DNA of 64,000 nt from Verrucomicrobiota bacterium (GCA_004321905.1 SCQF01000039.1:1-64000), one strand, 5' to 3'; counted from the first letter of the stretch, positions 26,703-35,072 are shown. Numbers and translations: made by a program. The notes: a model not told the origin generated them from the sequence alone.

Positions 26703-26735
26703 GCCCCGAAGAATTTTCTTTGGGGCAATTTTTTT
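26703..26735 (+). terminator. Riboswitch expression platform: terminator hairpin
   Basis: GCCCCGAAGAA pairs with TTCTTTGGGGC (one mismatch), followed by a run of seven T residues. The GTG start of ribBA follows at once, and the GGGG of the hairpin is the only candidate ribosome site. The hairpin may therefore block both transcription and translation when FMN is bound. Confidence 0.8.
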
Positions 26736-27962
26736 GTGAAAAAACGACACAAAGCAGCAACGAAATCGGCGGAATTCCGCGCGGTGGTGGAGGCGATCAA
26801 AATCTATCGCCGCGGCGGACTGATCGTGGTGGCCGACGACGCCAAGCGTGAAAACGAAGGCGATATTCTTTGCGCTGCCGCGAAAATCACGCCGGAAAAA
26901 ATCAACTTCATGGCGCGCCACGGACGCGGTTTGGTTTGCGTGGCCCTGGAGGCGGCGCAACTGGCCCGGCTGGGCATCAAACGCGCGACACCGCGCGGTA
27001 GCGGCAAGTTTTCCACGGCGTTCACAGAGTCGGTGGACGCCGCACACGGCATCAGTACGGGCATTAGCGCCTATGACCGCGCGCACACGATCCGCTTGCT
27101 GGTGTCCGAAAAATCCGGGCCATCCGATTTCATCTCGCCCGGTCATCTCTTTCCGCTCGAAGCCGTGCCCGGCGGCGTCTTGCGGCGTGCGGGCCATACG
27201 GAGGCGGCGGTTGATTTTGCGCGGCTCGCAGGCCTGCCACCGGCGGGTGTGATCTGCGAGATTATGCGCGAAGATGGCCACATGGCGCGGTTTCCGGAAT
27301 TGAAGGCTTTCGCCGCCCGGCACAAATTGCCCCTCATCACCGTAGCCGATTTGATCGCGTACCGCCGCCAGACCGAGTTGTTGGTCGAGCGCGAACGTGT
27401 TGTCCAATTGCCGACGGAATGCGGGTTGTTTGAGTTGCACCTCTATCGTGAATTGTTGACCGACCAGTATCATCTGGCGCTGGTCCGCGGCGCGCCGGAG
27501 AAGCAGGCGGTGGCGTTGGTGCGCGTGCATAGCGAATGTTTGACCGGCGACGTGTTTGGCTCGCAGCGTTGCGATTGCGGCCGGCAACTGCACGCGGCGC
27601 TGAAGGCGATTGCGCACGAAGGCCACGGCGTGTTGCTTTATATGCGGCAGGAAGGTCGCGGCATCGGCTTGGCCAACAAAATTCACGCCTACGCATTGCA
27701 AGAACGCGGCCTTGATACAGTCGAAGCCAATCAGGAACTCGGTTTCGAGGCCGATCTGCGCGACTACGGCATCGGCGCGCAAATCCTCGGCGATCTTGGC
27801 TTGCATCGGATTCGGCTGATGACGAACAATCCGCGCAAGATCATCGGTTTGAGCGGCTATGGCTTGAAGGTGACCGAGCGTATTCCACTCGTCCTCCCGC
27901 ACACCGAACATAGCCGGCGCTATTTGGAAACCAAGAAACAAAAACTGGGACACATGTTGTGA
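26736..27962 (+). CDS. ribBA: Bifunctional DHBP synthase / GTP cyclohydrolase II
   Basis: 408 residues from a GTG start. The N-terminal half makes 3,4-dihydroxy-2-butanone-4-phosphate from ribulose-5-phosphate (DDAKRENEGD acidic loop, MARHGRGLVCV, HTEAAVD). The C-terminal half is GTP cyclohydrolase II (SECLTGDVFGSQRCDCG zinc-binding cysteines, MRQEGRGIGL, TNNPRKI). Both active sites look intact. An in-frame ATG at 26691 is rejected because it lies in the leader before the terminator hairpin. It is the first gene of the riboflavin operon; ribH follows after 25 bp. Confidence 0.93.
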   Translation: MKKRHKAATKSAEFRAVVEAIKIYRRGGLIVVADDAKRENEGDILCAAAKITPEKINFMARHGRGLVCVALEAAQLARLGIKRATPRGSGKFSTAFTESVDAAHGISTGISAYDRAHTIRLLVSEKSGPSDFISPGHLFPLEAVPGGVLRRAGHTEAAVDFARLAGLPPAGVICEIMREDGHMARFPELKAFAARHKLPLITVADLIAYRRQTELLVERERVVQLPTECGLFELHLYRELLTDQYHLALVRGAPEKQAVALVRVHSECLTGDVFGSQRCDCGRQLHAALKAIAHEGHGVLLYMRQEGRGIGLANKIHAYALQERGLDTVEANQELGFEADLRDYGIGAQILGDLGLHRIRLMTNNPRKIIGLSGYGLKVTERIPLVLPHTEHSRRYLETKKQKLGHML

Positions 27963-27987
27963 GTGCATGCCAACAGAGGAGTGGATC

Positions 27988-28461
27988 ATGAGCTATAAAG
28001 AAATTGGTGGAACGTTGGAGGCCAAGGGCCTCAAGTTCGGGATCGTCGTCGCCCGCTTCAACGACTTCCTGACGCGCCAACTACTGGCCGGCGCGGTGGA
28101 TTGTCTCAAGCGGCACGGCGCGGCGGAGGCCGACATCACGGTGATCTGGGTGCCCGGCGCCTACGAAAGCCCGCTGGCCGCGCAACGACTCGCACGCGGC
28201 GGCAAGGTCAACGCCGTCGTTGCGCTCGGTGCGGTGATTCAAGGCGCCACGCCGCACGCGGGCCTGATCAACGCGCAGGTCGCGCGGTCGCTGACCGCCA
28301 TCGCATTGGAAACCGGCGTGCCGGTGATTGATGGCGTCGTCGCCGCAGAGAACCTTGAGCAAGCCATCGAGCGTAGCGGCACCAAGGCGGGCAATCGTGG
28401 CTGGATCGCGGCGCAATCGGCCATCGAGATGGCCAGTCTGATGAAGCAATTGCCGGCCTGA
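27988..28461 (+). CDS. ribH: 6,7-dimethyl-8-ribityllumazine synthase
   Basis: A 157-residue enzyme that condenses the RibBA product with the pyrimidine intermediate. It shows VARFN near the N-terminus, WVPGAYE for substrate binding, GAVIQGATPH with the catalytic histidine, and NLEQAIERSGTKAGNRG near the end. The start at 27988 has AGAGGAG seven bases upstream; an ATG at 27967 is less well placed. The loop after the catalytic histidine (AGLI) is shorter and more hydrophobic than the usual FDYV. Operon position between ribBA and nusB is a common arrangement. Confidence 0.93.
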   Translation: MSYKEIGGTLEAKGLKFGIVVARFNDFLTRQLLAGAVDCLKRHGAAEADITVIWVPGAYESPLAAQRLARGGKVNAVVALGAVIQGATPHAGLINAQVARSLTAIALETGVPVIDGVVAAENLEQAIERSGTKAGNRGWIAAQSAIEMASLMKQLPA

Positions 28462-28475
28462 TGGAGCAATAATCT

Positions 28476-28919
28476 ATGAGCAGCCGTCACGAAGCCCGCC
28501 TCTGGGCGGTACAATTTCTGTTTCAACGCGATTTCAACGACACGGCGCGGGAAGCGGCGCTGGTGGATTTTTGGGAAGAGCGCAAGTGCCGCGCCAAACT
28601 GCGCGCGTTCTGCGAGGAATTGATCCAAGGCGTGGAATTGAATCGTGAGGATATTGACCGACGGCTGCGCAAATATGCCGAACACTGGAGCCTCGAACGC
28701 ATGGGCGCGGTGGACCGCAACATCATGCGCGTTGCGCTCTTCGAGATGCTGTTCTGCCCCGATATTCCGCCCGTGGTCTCGATCAACGAAGCCGTGGACT
28801 TGGCCAAGGAACTGAGTGGGCGCGAATCCGGCAAGTTCGTCAACGGCATCCTCGACCGCGCGCGGCAGGATGTGGAGCGGCCCTCCCGCGTTGCCACCCA
28901 GCCCAAGAAAACCAAGTGA
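28476..28919 (+). CDS. nusB: Transcription antitermination factor NusB
   Basis: A 147-residue all-helical protein with SSRHEARLWAVQFLFQRDF at the start and AVDRNIMRVALFEMLF, INEAVDLAKE and KFVNGILDRA in the second half. These are the standard NusB signatures. It binds boxA RNA with NusE in rRNA antitermination. It follows ribH by 14 bp and precedes ftsY by 6 bp, so its expression would be under the FMN riboswitch unless an internal promoter exists. Confidence 0.93.
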   Translation: MSSRHEARLWAVQFLFQRDFNDTAREAALVDFWEERKCRAKLRAFCEELIQGVELNREDIDRRLRKYAEHWSLERMGAVDRNIMRVALFEMLFCPDIPPVVSINEAVDLAKELSGRESGKFVNGILDRARQDVERPSRVATQPKKTK

Positions 28920-28925
28920 GGGGCG

Positions 28926-29831
28926 ATGGCCAACTGGCTTGCAGCATTATCCCGTACGCGCAACCTCTTCGCGCAGACGCTTTCCAAGCTTTGGAAAAGT
29001 GCCGCCGCGCCGGATGGCCTGACGCTCGACGAACTCGAAGAGAATCTACTGCGCGCCGACTTACCCGTGGCGCTCGTCGGCGAATTGATGGCACACCTTG
29101 CACGCGAAGCGCGGCACGGCGGCGCGGAAGCCGTCGCGGTGTTACGCCAACAGTTGCGCGCCGCGCTCGGCAAGCACGCCGATTTCGCGTGGAATTCTTC
29201 CGCCAAGCCGCGCGTCGTTCTCATCGTCGGTGTCAACGGTTCCGGTAAAACCACGACCTGCGCCAAACTCGCGCATCTGGCGAAAAATACCGGGCAAAAA
29301 GTGTTGCTGGGCGCGGGCGATACCTTCCGCGCCGCCGGCGTCGAGCAACTCAAATGGTGGGCCAATCATTTGCACTGCGACATCGTCGCCGGCGCGACCG
29401 GCGCGGACGCTGCTGCGGTCGCGTTCGATGCGGTCGCCGCGGCACAGGCGCGCGGTAGTGATGTGCTGCTGCTCGATACCGCCGGGCGGATGCACACGAA
29501 GACGCCGCTGATGCAGGAATTGCAAAAGGTTGGCGGTGCGCTCGCCAAAAAAATGCCGGGCGCACCGCACGAGGTCTGGCTGGTGCTTGATGCCACGCTC
29601 GGTCAGAATGCGCTGGTGCAGGCGCGCCAGTTCCACGCCGCGATTCCCTTGACCGGCGCGATTATCTCCAAAGTGGATGGTTCCTCCAAGGCCGGTTTTG
29701 TATTCGCGGTGGCCAAGGAACTCGGTGTGCCGATCCGCTTTATCGGCCTCGGCGAGGGTGAAGACGATTTACAGCCGTTCCACGCCGCACATTTCGTCGC
29801 GGCGCTGCTCGGTGACGAGGAGAAAGGTTAG
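28926..29831 (+). CDS. ftsY: Signal recognition particle receptor FtsY
   Basis: A 301-residue SRP-type GTPase: P-loop GVNGSGKTTT, DTFRAAGVEQL, DTAGRMHT, ISKVDGSSKAG in the G4 position, and GLGEGEDDLQPF at the end. It lacks the long acidic A domain, as in many bacteria. A single palindrome copy at 28981-28997 is read in frame as SKLWK (residues about 19-23) in the N domain. It targets ribosome-SRP complexes to the membrane translocon. Its location between nusB and ribD inside a riboflavin operon is unusual. Confidence 0.93.
   Translation: MANWLAALSRTRNLFAQTLSKLWKSAAAPDGLTLDELEENLLRADLPVALVGELMAHLAREARHGGAEAVAVLRQQLRAALGKHADFAWNSSAKPRVVLIVGVNGSGKTTTCAKLAHLAKNTGQKVLLGAGDTFRAAGVEQLKWWANHLHCDIVAGATGADAAAVAFDAVAAAQARGSDVLLLDTAGRMHTKTPLMQELQKVGGALAKKMPGAPHEVWLVLDATLGQNALVQARQFHAAIPLTGAIISKVDGSSKAGFVFAVAKELGVPIRFIGLGEGEDDLQPFHAAHFVAALLGDEEKG
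28981..28997. repeat. TTTCCAAGCTTTGGAAA palindrome in ftsY
   Basis: A solitary copy in coding DNA of the FtsY N-terminal region, read as SKLWK. No partner at 32 bp on either side. Confidence 0.85.
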
Positions 29832-29833
29832 AC

Positions 29834-29884
29834 TTTTCCAAACCTTGGAAAACAAAATGAGTACTTTTTCCAAACCTTGGAAAA
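29834..29884. repeat. Paired palindromes flanking and entering the ribD start
   Basis: Two perfect copies with ACC centres, 29834-29852 and 29866-29884, centres 32 bp apart. The ribD ATG (29857) sits exactly between them. The second copy encodes residues 4-9 (FSKPWK). Confidence 0.92.
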
Positions 29885-30981
29885 CGAATGCGGATGACGC
29901 GCGCTGGATGCGACGCGCGCTGACGTTGGCGCGGCGCGGCGAAGGTCTCACGCGGCCCAATCCGCCGGTCGGCGCGGTAGTGGTCGCGCGCGGCAAAAAA
30001 ATCGGTGAAGGTTTCCATCGTTTTGCCGGTGGCCCGCACGCCGAAGTCATTGCCTTGCTCGCTGCCGGGAAAAAAGCACGTGGCGCAACGCTCTATGTGA
30101 CGCTGGAACCATGCTCCACGTGGGGCCGGACGCCGCCGTGTACCGACGCCATTCTCGAAGCCGGTGTCGCGCGTGTCGTCGTCGGGGCCACTGATCCCAA
30201 TCCCAAACATGCCGGGCGCGGCCTGGATTTGCTGCGGCGCAAAGGTGTGCAGATCACGACCGGTGTTTGTCGTGCCGCAGCGGAAGAGCTCATCGCGCCA
30301 TTTACCAAACAGCAACGAACAGGTCGCCCCTTCGTCACGCTTAAACTGGCCCAGACGCTTGATGGACGTATTGCCGACACGCGTGGGGCGTCACGTTGGA
30401 TCACGTCGCCGGAATCGCGCACCGTCGTGCAAGCACTGCGGCGGCGTGCCGATGCGATCATGGTTGGCGGCGAAACGGTACGCGCCGACAATCCGCGTTT
30501 GCTGCCGCAACCCGACGAAGGGCGGTGTCCGCTGCGCGTGGTGGTTACGGCCAGCGGCAAGCTGCCGCCGCGCAGCCGTGTGCTGACCGATGACCACGCG
30601 GGTTGCACCCTCGTTGCCACGACGGCGACCGGCGCGCGGCGATGGGCGCGCGTGAAGACCGCCGCAAAAATCTGGACGCTGCCGGCGCGTGCCGGGAAAA
30701 TTGATCTGGCGGTTTTGCTCAAGAAACTGGGTGACTGCGATTGCCTGCATGTGCTCGGCGAAGGTGGCGGCAAATTGGCCGCAGAACTGTTTCGCGCGAA
30801 GCTGGTGGATGAACTCCAACTTTTCATTGCCCCCAAGTTGCTCGGCGGCGATGCGCGGCCCGCCATTGGCGCTGCCGGTTGGTTGCTGAAAACCGCGCCT
30901 GCGTTGGAAATCATGGACATGCGACGCGTTGGGCCGGATATTTTGATTCAGGCAAAACCGATGAAGAAAAAATCAAGGTGA
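29857..30981 (+). CDS. ribD: Riboflavin biosynthesis deaminase/reductase
   Basis: A 374-residue bifunctional enzyme. The N-terminal deaminase domain has the zinc site GGPHAEV and PCSTWGRTPPC (Thr-Trp replace the usual His-x). The C-terminal reductase domain has FVTLKLAQTLDGRIA and IMVGGETVRADNPRL for NADPH binding, with HVLGEGGGKLAAELF near the end. It performs the second and third steps from GTP. The start codon lies between two palindromes and no good ribosome site is visible between them. The N-terminal residues FSKPWK come from the repeat. Confidence 0.93.
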   Translation: MSTFSKPWKTNADDARWMRRALTLARRGEGLTRPNPPVGAVVVARGKKIGEGFHRFAGGPHAEVIALLAAGKKARGATLYVTLEPCSTWGRTPPCTDAILEAGVARVVVGATDPNPKHAGRGLDLLRRKGVQITTGVCRAAAEELIAPFTKQQRTGRPFVTLKLAQTLDGRIADTRGASRWITSPESRTVVQALRRRADAIMVGGETVRADNPRLLPQPDEGRCPLRVVVTASGKLPPRSRVLTDDHAGCTLVATTATGARRWARVKTAAKIWTLPARAGKIDLAVLLKKLGDCDCLHVLGEGGGKLAAELFRAKLVDELQLFIAPKLLGGDARPAIGAAGWLLKTAPALEIMDMRRVGPDILIQAKPMKKKSR

Positions 30982-30985
30982 AGGG

Positions 30986-31627
30986 ATGTTCACGGGTATT
31001 ATCCAGAAGATTGGCGGAATTGTGGCATTGCAGCGCAGCAGTGGCGCGGGTCGTTTGGCGCTGAAGGCGGGCGCGTGGACGCCACCGGTGGCGCTCGGCG
31101 AAAGCATCGCCATCGAAGGCATCTGCCTGACCGTTGCGGAAATTTCCAGCGCTATTTTGTGGTTCGATGTGCTCGAAGAAACTTTTGCCAAGACGACACT
31201 CGGCCACAAGAAAATCGGCGCTGTGGTCAATGTGGAACGCGCGGTGCGCGCCGGTGATTTTCTCGGCGGTCATATCGTCAGTGGTCACGTGGACGGGGTG
31301 GGACGGATCCAGGCCATCGGGCGCGCCGGCGCGGATCGTGTGGTGGAAGTGACGTGCGGCGCGGAAATTTTGCAGGGCGTGGTGCCGAAGGGTTCCATTG
31401 CACTCAACGGCATCAGCTTGACTGTCGTCGCGGTGAAACCGACGGCTTTCACCGTCCACATCATTCCGCACACGTGGGCCAACACATCGCTATGTTCTGC
31501 GCGTGTGGGTGATGCGGTGAATTTGGAAACCGACCTTCTCGGCAAATATGTCGAACACCAGCTTGCCGCGCGCGAAAAATCCAAGGTTACGCCGGAGCAA
31601 TTGCGCGCGGCTGGTTTTATGGATTGA
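30986..31627 (+). CDS. ribE: Riboflavin synthase (alpha chain)
   Basis: A 213-residue protein made of two lumazine-binding repeats. It opens with MFTGIIQKIG and has LGESIAIEGICLTV in the first barrel, then PKGSIALNGISLTV in the second. SGHVDGVG lies between. It dismutates two lumazine molecules into riboflavin. It is the last gene of the FMN-riboswitch operon, four bases after ribD, and ends just before tRNA-Pro on the other strand. Confidence 0.94.
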   Translation: MFTGIIQKIGGIVALQRSSGAGRLALKAGAWTPPVALGESIAIEGICLTVAEISSAILWFDVLEETFAKTTLGHKKIGAVVNVERAVRAGDFLGGHIVSGHVDGVGRIQAIGRAGADRVVEVTCGAEILQGVVPKGSIALNGISLTVVAVKPTAFTVHIIPHTWANTSLCSARVGDAVNLETDLLGKYVEHQLAAREKSKVTPEQLRAAGFMD

Positions 31628-31635
31628 AGACGAGC

Positions 31636-31712
31636 TGGTCGGGGCGAGTGGATTTGAACCACCGACACCTGGCTCCCAAAACCAGTGCTCTACCAGGCTG
31701 AGCTACGCCCCG
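31636..31712 (-). tRNA. tRNA-Pro (TGG)
   Basis: On the minus strand the acceptor stem CGGGGCG pairs with CGCCCCG. The anticodon loop TTTGGGA gives anticodon TGG. The T-arm reads GGTTCAAATCC. The discriminator is A and CCA is encoded. Confidence 0.95.
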
Positions 31713-31746
31713 GGTCGCGCGATGATGTAGCACACCGCCGCGAAAG

Positions 31747-31794
31747 TTCCAAGGCTTGGAAAAACAAAGGCCGGTTTTTTCCAAGCCTGGGAAA
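31747..31794. repeat. Paired palindromes upstream of tRNA-Pro
   Basis: TTCCAAGGCTTGGAAAA (from 31747) and TTTTCCAAGCCTGGGAAA (to 31794), centres 32 bp apart, in the gap between tRNA-Pro and the next minus-strand gene. Confidence 0.85.
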
Positions 31795-31802
31795 CTGCGC
31801 CA

Positions 31803-32696
31803 TCAAACATCGCAAATCCGCACGGCTTGTTCCAGCGAGGCGACGGGGTCGTGTTTCGGGCCATATTCGTGCGCGACGAAACCTTGGTAGCCGGTGGCGA
31901 CGATGGCGCGCATGATCGCGGGGTAGAACAATTCCTGCGCGTCATCAATTTCGTTGCGGCCCGGCACGCCGGCGGTGTGGAAGTGACCGATGTGTTGGAT
32001 GTTTTCCTTGAGCGTGGCGATCACGTCGCCTTCCTGCACCTGCATGTGATAGATGTCGTAGAGCAGTTTGATGCGCTCGGAGCCGACGCGCTTGCACAGC
32101 TCGGTGCCCCACGCGGTGTGGTCGCACTGATAGTCCTTGTGATTGCGTTTGCTGTTGAGCAACTCCATGCAGACGTTGACCTTTTTCTCCTCGGCGAACG
32201 CGGCGATTTGCTTGAGGCCCGCGACGCAGTTGACCAAGCCTTCCTCGTCGCCCAACCCCGCGCGATTACCGGAAAAGCAAATGACGTTGGGATAGCCGGC
32301 GGCGCTGGTCCGTTCGATGATCTCGCGTAATTCGGCGATCAGGTGGGCGTGATTTTCCCTGCGGTTGAAGCCCTTGCCCAGCGAAGCCTTTTCAACGCGG
32401 GACATGGAACAAATCAATCCATGTTTTTTGAGTGTTGGCCAATCGGCAGGGCTGGCGAAATCCATACCATGAATACCGAGTCGCGCACAGATTTGGCAAA
32501 CTTCGTCGAGCGTTTTGATGCCGCGAAGCGGGCCGCGTCCGGCGATGCCCTGCCGGATATTGCCTTTGAGTTGCAGCGGTGCGGTGGCCGCGGCGGCGCG
32601 CAGGCTGGCGACGGGTTGCGCGGCCACGGCGACCGTCGTGGCCCCCACAAGTTTGAGCAAGCTACGACGATTGAGCGTGCGACTGGTTGGCGTCAT
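31803..32696 (-). CDS. Tat-exported hydroxypyruvate isomerase-like TIM-barrel protein
   Basis: A 297-residue protein with a twin-arginine signal (NRRSLLK plus hydrophobic core). The catalytic domain matches the hydroxypyruvate isomerase/sugar-phosphate isomerase family: metal ligands are expected in CMELLNSK, LLYDIYHMQ, HFHTAGVPGRNEID and HEYGP. It interconverts ketoses or 2-keto acids, here probably in the periplasm. It is divergent from a Tat oxidoreductase gene across a 150-bp gap. Substrate unknown. Confidence 0.8.
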   Translation of the reverse strand: MTPTSRTLNRRSLLKLVGATTVAVAAQPVASLRAAAATAPLQLKGNIRQGIAGRGPLRGIKTLDEVCQICARLGIHGMDFASPADWPTLKKHGLICSMSRVEKASLGKGFNRRENHAHLIAELREIIERTSAAGYPNVICFSGNRAGLGDEEGLVNCVAGLKQIAAFAEEKKVNVCMELLNSKRNHKDYQCDHTAWGTELCKRVGSERIKLLYDIYHMQVQEGDVIATLKENIQHIGHFHTAGVPGRNEIDDAQELFYPAIMRAIVATGYQGFVAHEYGPKHDPVASLEQAVRICDV

Positions 32697-32848
32697 TTAT
32701 TCTCTCCTAATAGCCGGATTATGCCGACTGTGGCGCGAAACTAAACCAGCGCGTTGCCGCTGTCAATCGTCAGTCCCCCCCCAAATATTGTAGAAGTCGG
32801 CACTAAAAATTAGCCTCGTCCGTTATTGCTTCAACGAAAGGGATAGCC

Positions 32849-34165
32849 ATGGAAACCAAAAACGTTTCGCGACGGGGGTTCATCAAGAGTGCGGCGGCGT
32901 TGGGCGTGATGGCCCCAGCGGTACCGCTCATCAACGTGCGGGCGCAAAATGCGGCCAAAAAAATCAAAGTTGGTCTGGTCGGTTGTGGCGGGCGCGGCAC
33001 GGGCGCGCTCGACAATCTGATGGATGCGGCTAAATTGGTCGGCGTCGAAATCGAACTGCTGGCGACGGCGGACGTTTTTAAAGACAAGGCGATCAAAGTC
33101 GGTTCGGCGCATGGCGTACCGGAAGCGCACTGCTTCGACGGCTTCAGTGGCTACAAAAAACTGCTCGAATTGCCGGTGGAACTCGTGCTGTTGGCGACGG
33201 CGCCGACCTTCCGTCCGGTGCACTTCGAAGCGGCGGCGGCGGCGGGCAAACACGTGTTCATAGAAAAACCCGTTGCGGTGGATCCGCCGGGCGTGCGCCG
33301 CGTGATCGCCGCCGGCGAGGTGGCGAAGCAAAAGGGCCTGACCGTTGTTGCCGGCACGCAGCGCCGGCATAAAGCGGGCTATTTACAAGTTGCCAGGGCG
33401 GTTCAAGATGGGTTGATCGGCAACATCGTCGGTGGGCGCGTTTCGTGGTGTATGGGCGCGCTGTGGTTCAAGCCGCGGGAACCGGGCGAGGACGACGCGC
33501 ACTATCTGGTGCGCAACTGGACGAGTTTTGCGGGAATGTCCGGCGACCACATCGTCGAGCAGCATGTTCATCAACTTGATGTGGCCAATTGGTTGATCGG
33601 GCGCACGCCGAAGCAAGCGGTGGGCTTTGGCGGCCGCGCGCGGCGGCAGACCGGCGATCAGTTCGACTTCTTCAGCGTGGACTATGACTACGACAACGAG
33701 TTGCATATCCACAGTATGTGCCGGCAGATCAACGGCACCTATGGCGGCGTTTGGGAGCAGTTCATCGGCACCAAGGGCACCACGATGGGCGGCAGCAATA
33801 TGCGGACCTTTGATGGCAAAAAACTGGAACTGCCGGAAATCAAATTGCCGTCCGACATCGAGATAGTGCAGGAGCACGTGGACTTGCTCAACAGCCTTCT
33901 CCAAAATCAAGGCTTGAATGGCGCGCAAACGGTGGCGTATTCCACGTTGACCGCGATCATGGGGCGCATCGCCGCCTACACCGGCGAGCTGGTGCGTTGG
34001 TCGGATTTGATGGAGCACCAGGATTCGCGGTTCTATAACCTGACGCTCACGCCGGTGGCCGATGATTTTGAAAAAGGCGCGGTCATCGCGCCGCCGGATG
34101 ATGTCATGCCCGTGCCGGGTACCGATGGTGGAAACAAGAAAAACAAAAAAGGAAAACACGCATGA
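32849..34165 (+). CDS. Tat-exported Gfo/Idh/MocA-family oxidoreductase
   Basis: A 438-residue protein with a twin-arginine signal (SRRGFIK, then hydrophobic), nucleotide-binding GLVGCGGRGTGA, the family motif FIEKPVAVDPPG with the catalytic Lys, and GDHIVEQHVHQLD in the C-terminal domain. The tail is Lys-rich. It should act on sugars or cyclitols with tightly bound cofactor outside the cytoplasm. It overlaps the next gene by four bases (ATGA), so the dehydrogenase and isomerase are coupled. Related to the protein at 4602-5948 in architecture but not closely. Confidence 0.85.
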   Translation: METKNVSRRGFIKSAAALGVMAPAVPLINVRAQNAAKKIKVGLVGCGGRGTGALDNLMDAAKLVGVEIELLATADVFKDKAIKVGSAHGVPEAHCFDGFSGYKKLLELPVELVLLATAPTFRPVHFEAAAAAGKHVFIEKPVAVDPPGVRRVIAAGEVAKQKGLTVVAGTQRRHKAGYLQVARAVQDGLIGNIVGGRVSWCMGALWFKPREPGEDDAHYLVRNWTSFAGMSGDHIVEQHVHQLDVANWLIGRTPKQAVGFGGRARRQTGDQFDFFSVDYDYDNELHIHSMCRQINGTYGGVWEQFIGTKGTTMGGSNMRTFDGKKLELPEIKLPSDIEIVQEHVDLLNSLLQNQGLNGAQTVAYSTLTAIMGRIAAYTGELVRWSDLMEHQDSRFYNLTLTPVADDFEKGAVIAPPDDVMPVPGTDGGNKKNKKGKHA

Positions 34166-35007
34166 AGAAAGTGATCTTGTGCATGGCGGCGGTCGCCTTG
34201 AGCGGCCTCTTAGTCCATGCGCGCAATGATGCCGCCGCCGAACAACTCGGCTGGAAGCTCGGTTCGCAGGCCTACACCTTCCGCGCCCTCTCGTTCTTCG
34301 AGACCGTGGATAAGCTGCACGAACTCGGGATCAAGTATGTCGAGATGTATCCCGGTCAGGCGCTCAAGCCGGGCGTGAAAGCTAAAACCGGCCCCACGAT
34401 GACCGAGGCGGAAACCGCCGATATGCAGGCCAAGCTCCAAGCGGCCGGTGTCAAAGTCGTCAGTTTCGGCGTGGCGCCGATCCCCGACAAAACCGAGACC
34501 GAAGCTCGTCGGCGCTTCGCCTGGGGCAAAAAACTGGGTATCGAAACGTTTGTCACCGAAACCGTGCCCACGCCGATGCTCGACAAACTAAGCCAGGAAT
34601 ACGGCATCAAGATTGCGCTACACAATCATCCCAAGACGTGGCCATCGGAGCAGGTGTTGACTGCGTGCGCAGGCCTGAGCAAGAACGTCGGTTCCTGTTC
34701 CGACACCGGGCATTGGAAGCGCGCGGGACATGTGCCCGTGGAGCAGCTCAAGAAACTCGAAGGCCGGATCATCGAGTTGCACTTCAAGGATGTGGCGGCG
34801 GACGGCAAGGGGAAAGGTGGCTATACCGATCGTCCGTGGGGCACCGGCGAAGGCAATGTGAAGGCCATGCTCGCCGAACTCAAACGGCAGGGCTTCAAGG
34901 GTCATTTCCAGATTGAATACGAACACGGCACCGTGCCGGAGCTGATGCGCGATCTGCCGCTCTGCATCGAATATTTCGACAAAGAAGCGGCTGAACTCGC
35001 GAAATAA
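34162..35007 (+). CDS. Exported sugar phosphate isomerase/epimerase-like protein
   Basis: A 281-residue AP-endonuclease-2-type TIM barrel with a signal peptide (VILCMAAVALSGLLVHA). Motifs of the family are visible: GIKYVEMYPG, IALHNHP, SCSDTGHWKRAG, IIELHFKDV and FQIEYEHGT, supplying Glu/His/Asp metal ligands. It probably interconverts sugar isomers in the periplasm. It is translationally coupled to the upstream oxidoreductase, as in many PVC inositol- or sugar-use clusters. Substrate unknown. Confidence 0.8.
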   Translation: MKKVILCMAAVALSGLLVHARNDAAAEQLGWKLGSQAYTFRALSFFETVDKLHELGIKYVEMYPGQALKPGVKAKTGPTMTEAETADMQAKLQAAGVKVVSFGVAPIPDKTETEARRRFAWGKKLGIETFVTETVPTPMLDKLSQEYGIKIALHNHPKTWPSEQVLTACAGLSKNVGSCSDTGHWKRAGHVPVEQLKKLEGRIIELHFKDVAADGKGKGGYTDRPWGTGEGNVKAMLAELKRQGFKGHFQIEYEHGTVPELMRDLPLCIEYFDKEAAELAK

Positions 35008-35024
35008 GAAAAATTCAGTTCGCG

Positions 35025-35072
35025 TTTCCAAGCCTTGGAAAAATCGCTCAAACGGTTTTCCAAGGCTTGGAA
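35025..35072. repeat. Paired palindromes between convergent genes
   Basis: TTTCCAAGCCTTGGAAA from 35025 and TTTTCCAAGGCTTGGAA to 35072, centres 32 bp apart, between the convergent isomerase and kdsD genes. Confidence 0.9.

Noticed and set aside
26691-26735. ATG at 26691 as the ribBA start
   Set aside because: It is upstream of the terminator hairpin of the riboswitch platform; translation from it would have to pass through the hairpin and has no ribosome site.
26493-27989. 498-codon open frame antisense to ribBA
   Set aside because: Covers both the FMN riboswitch and ribBA in reverse; no domain; shadow frame.
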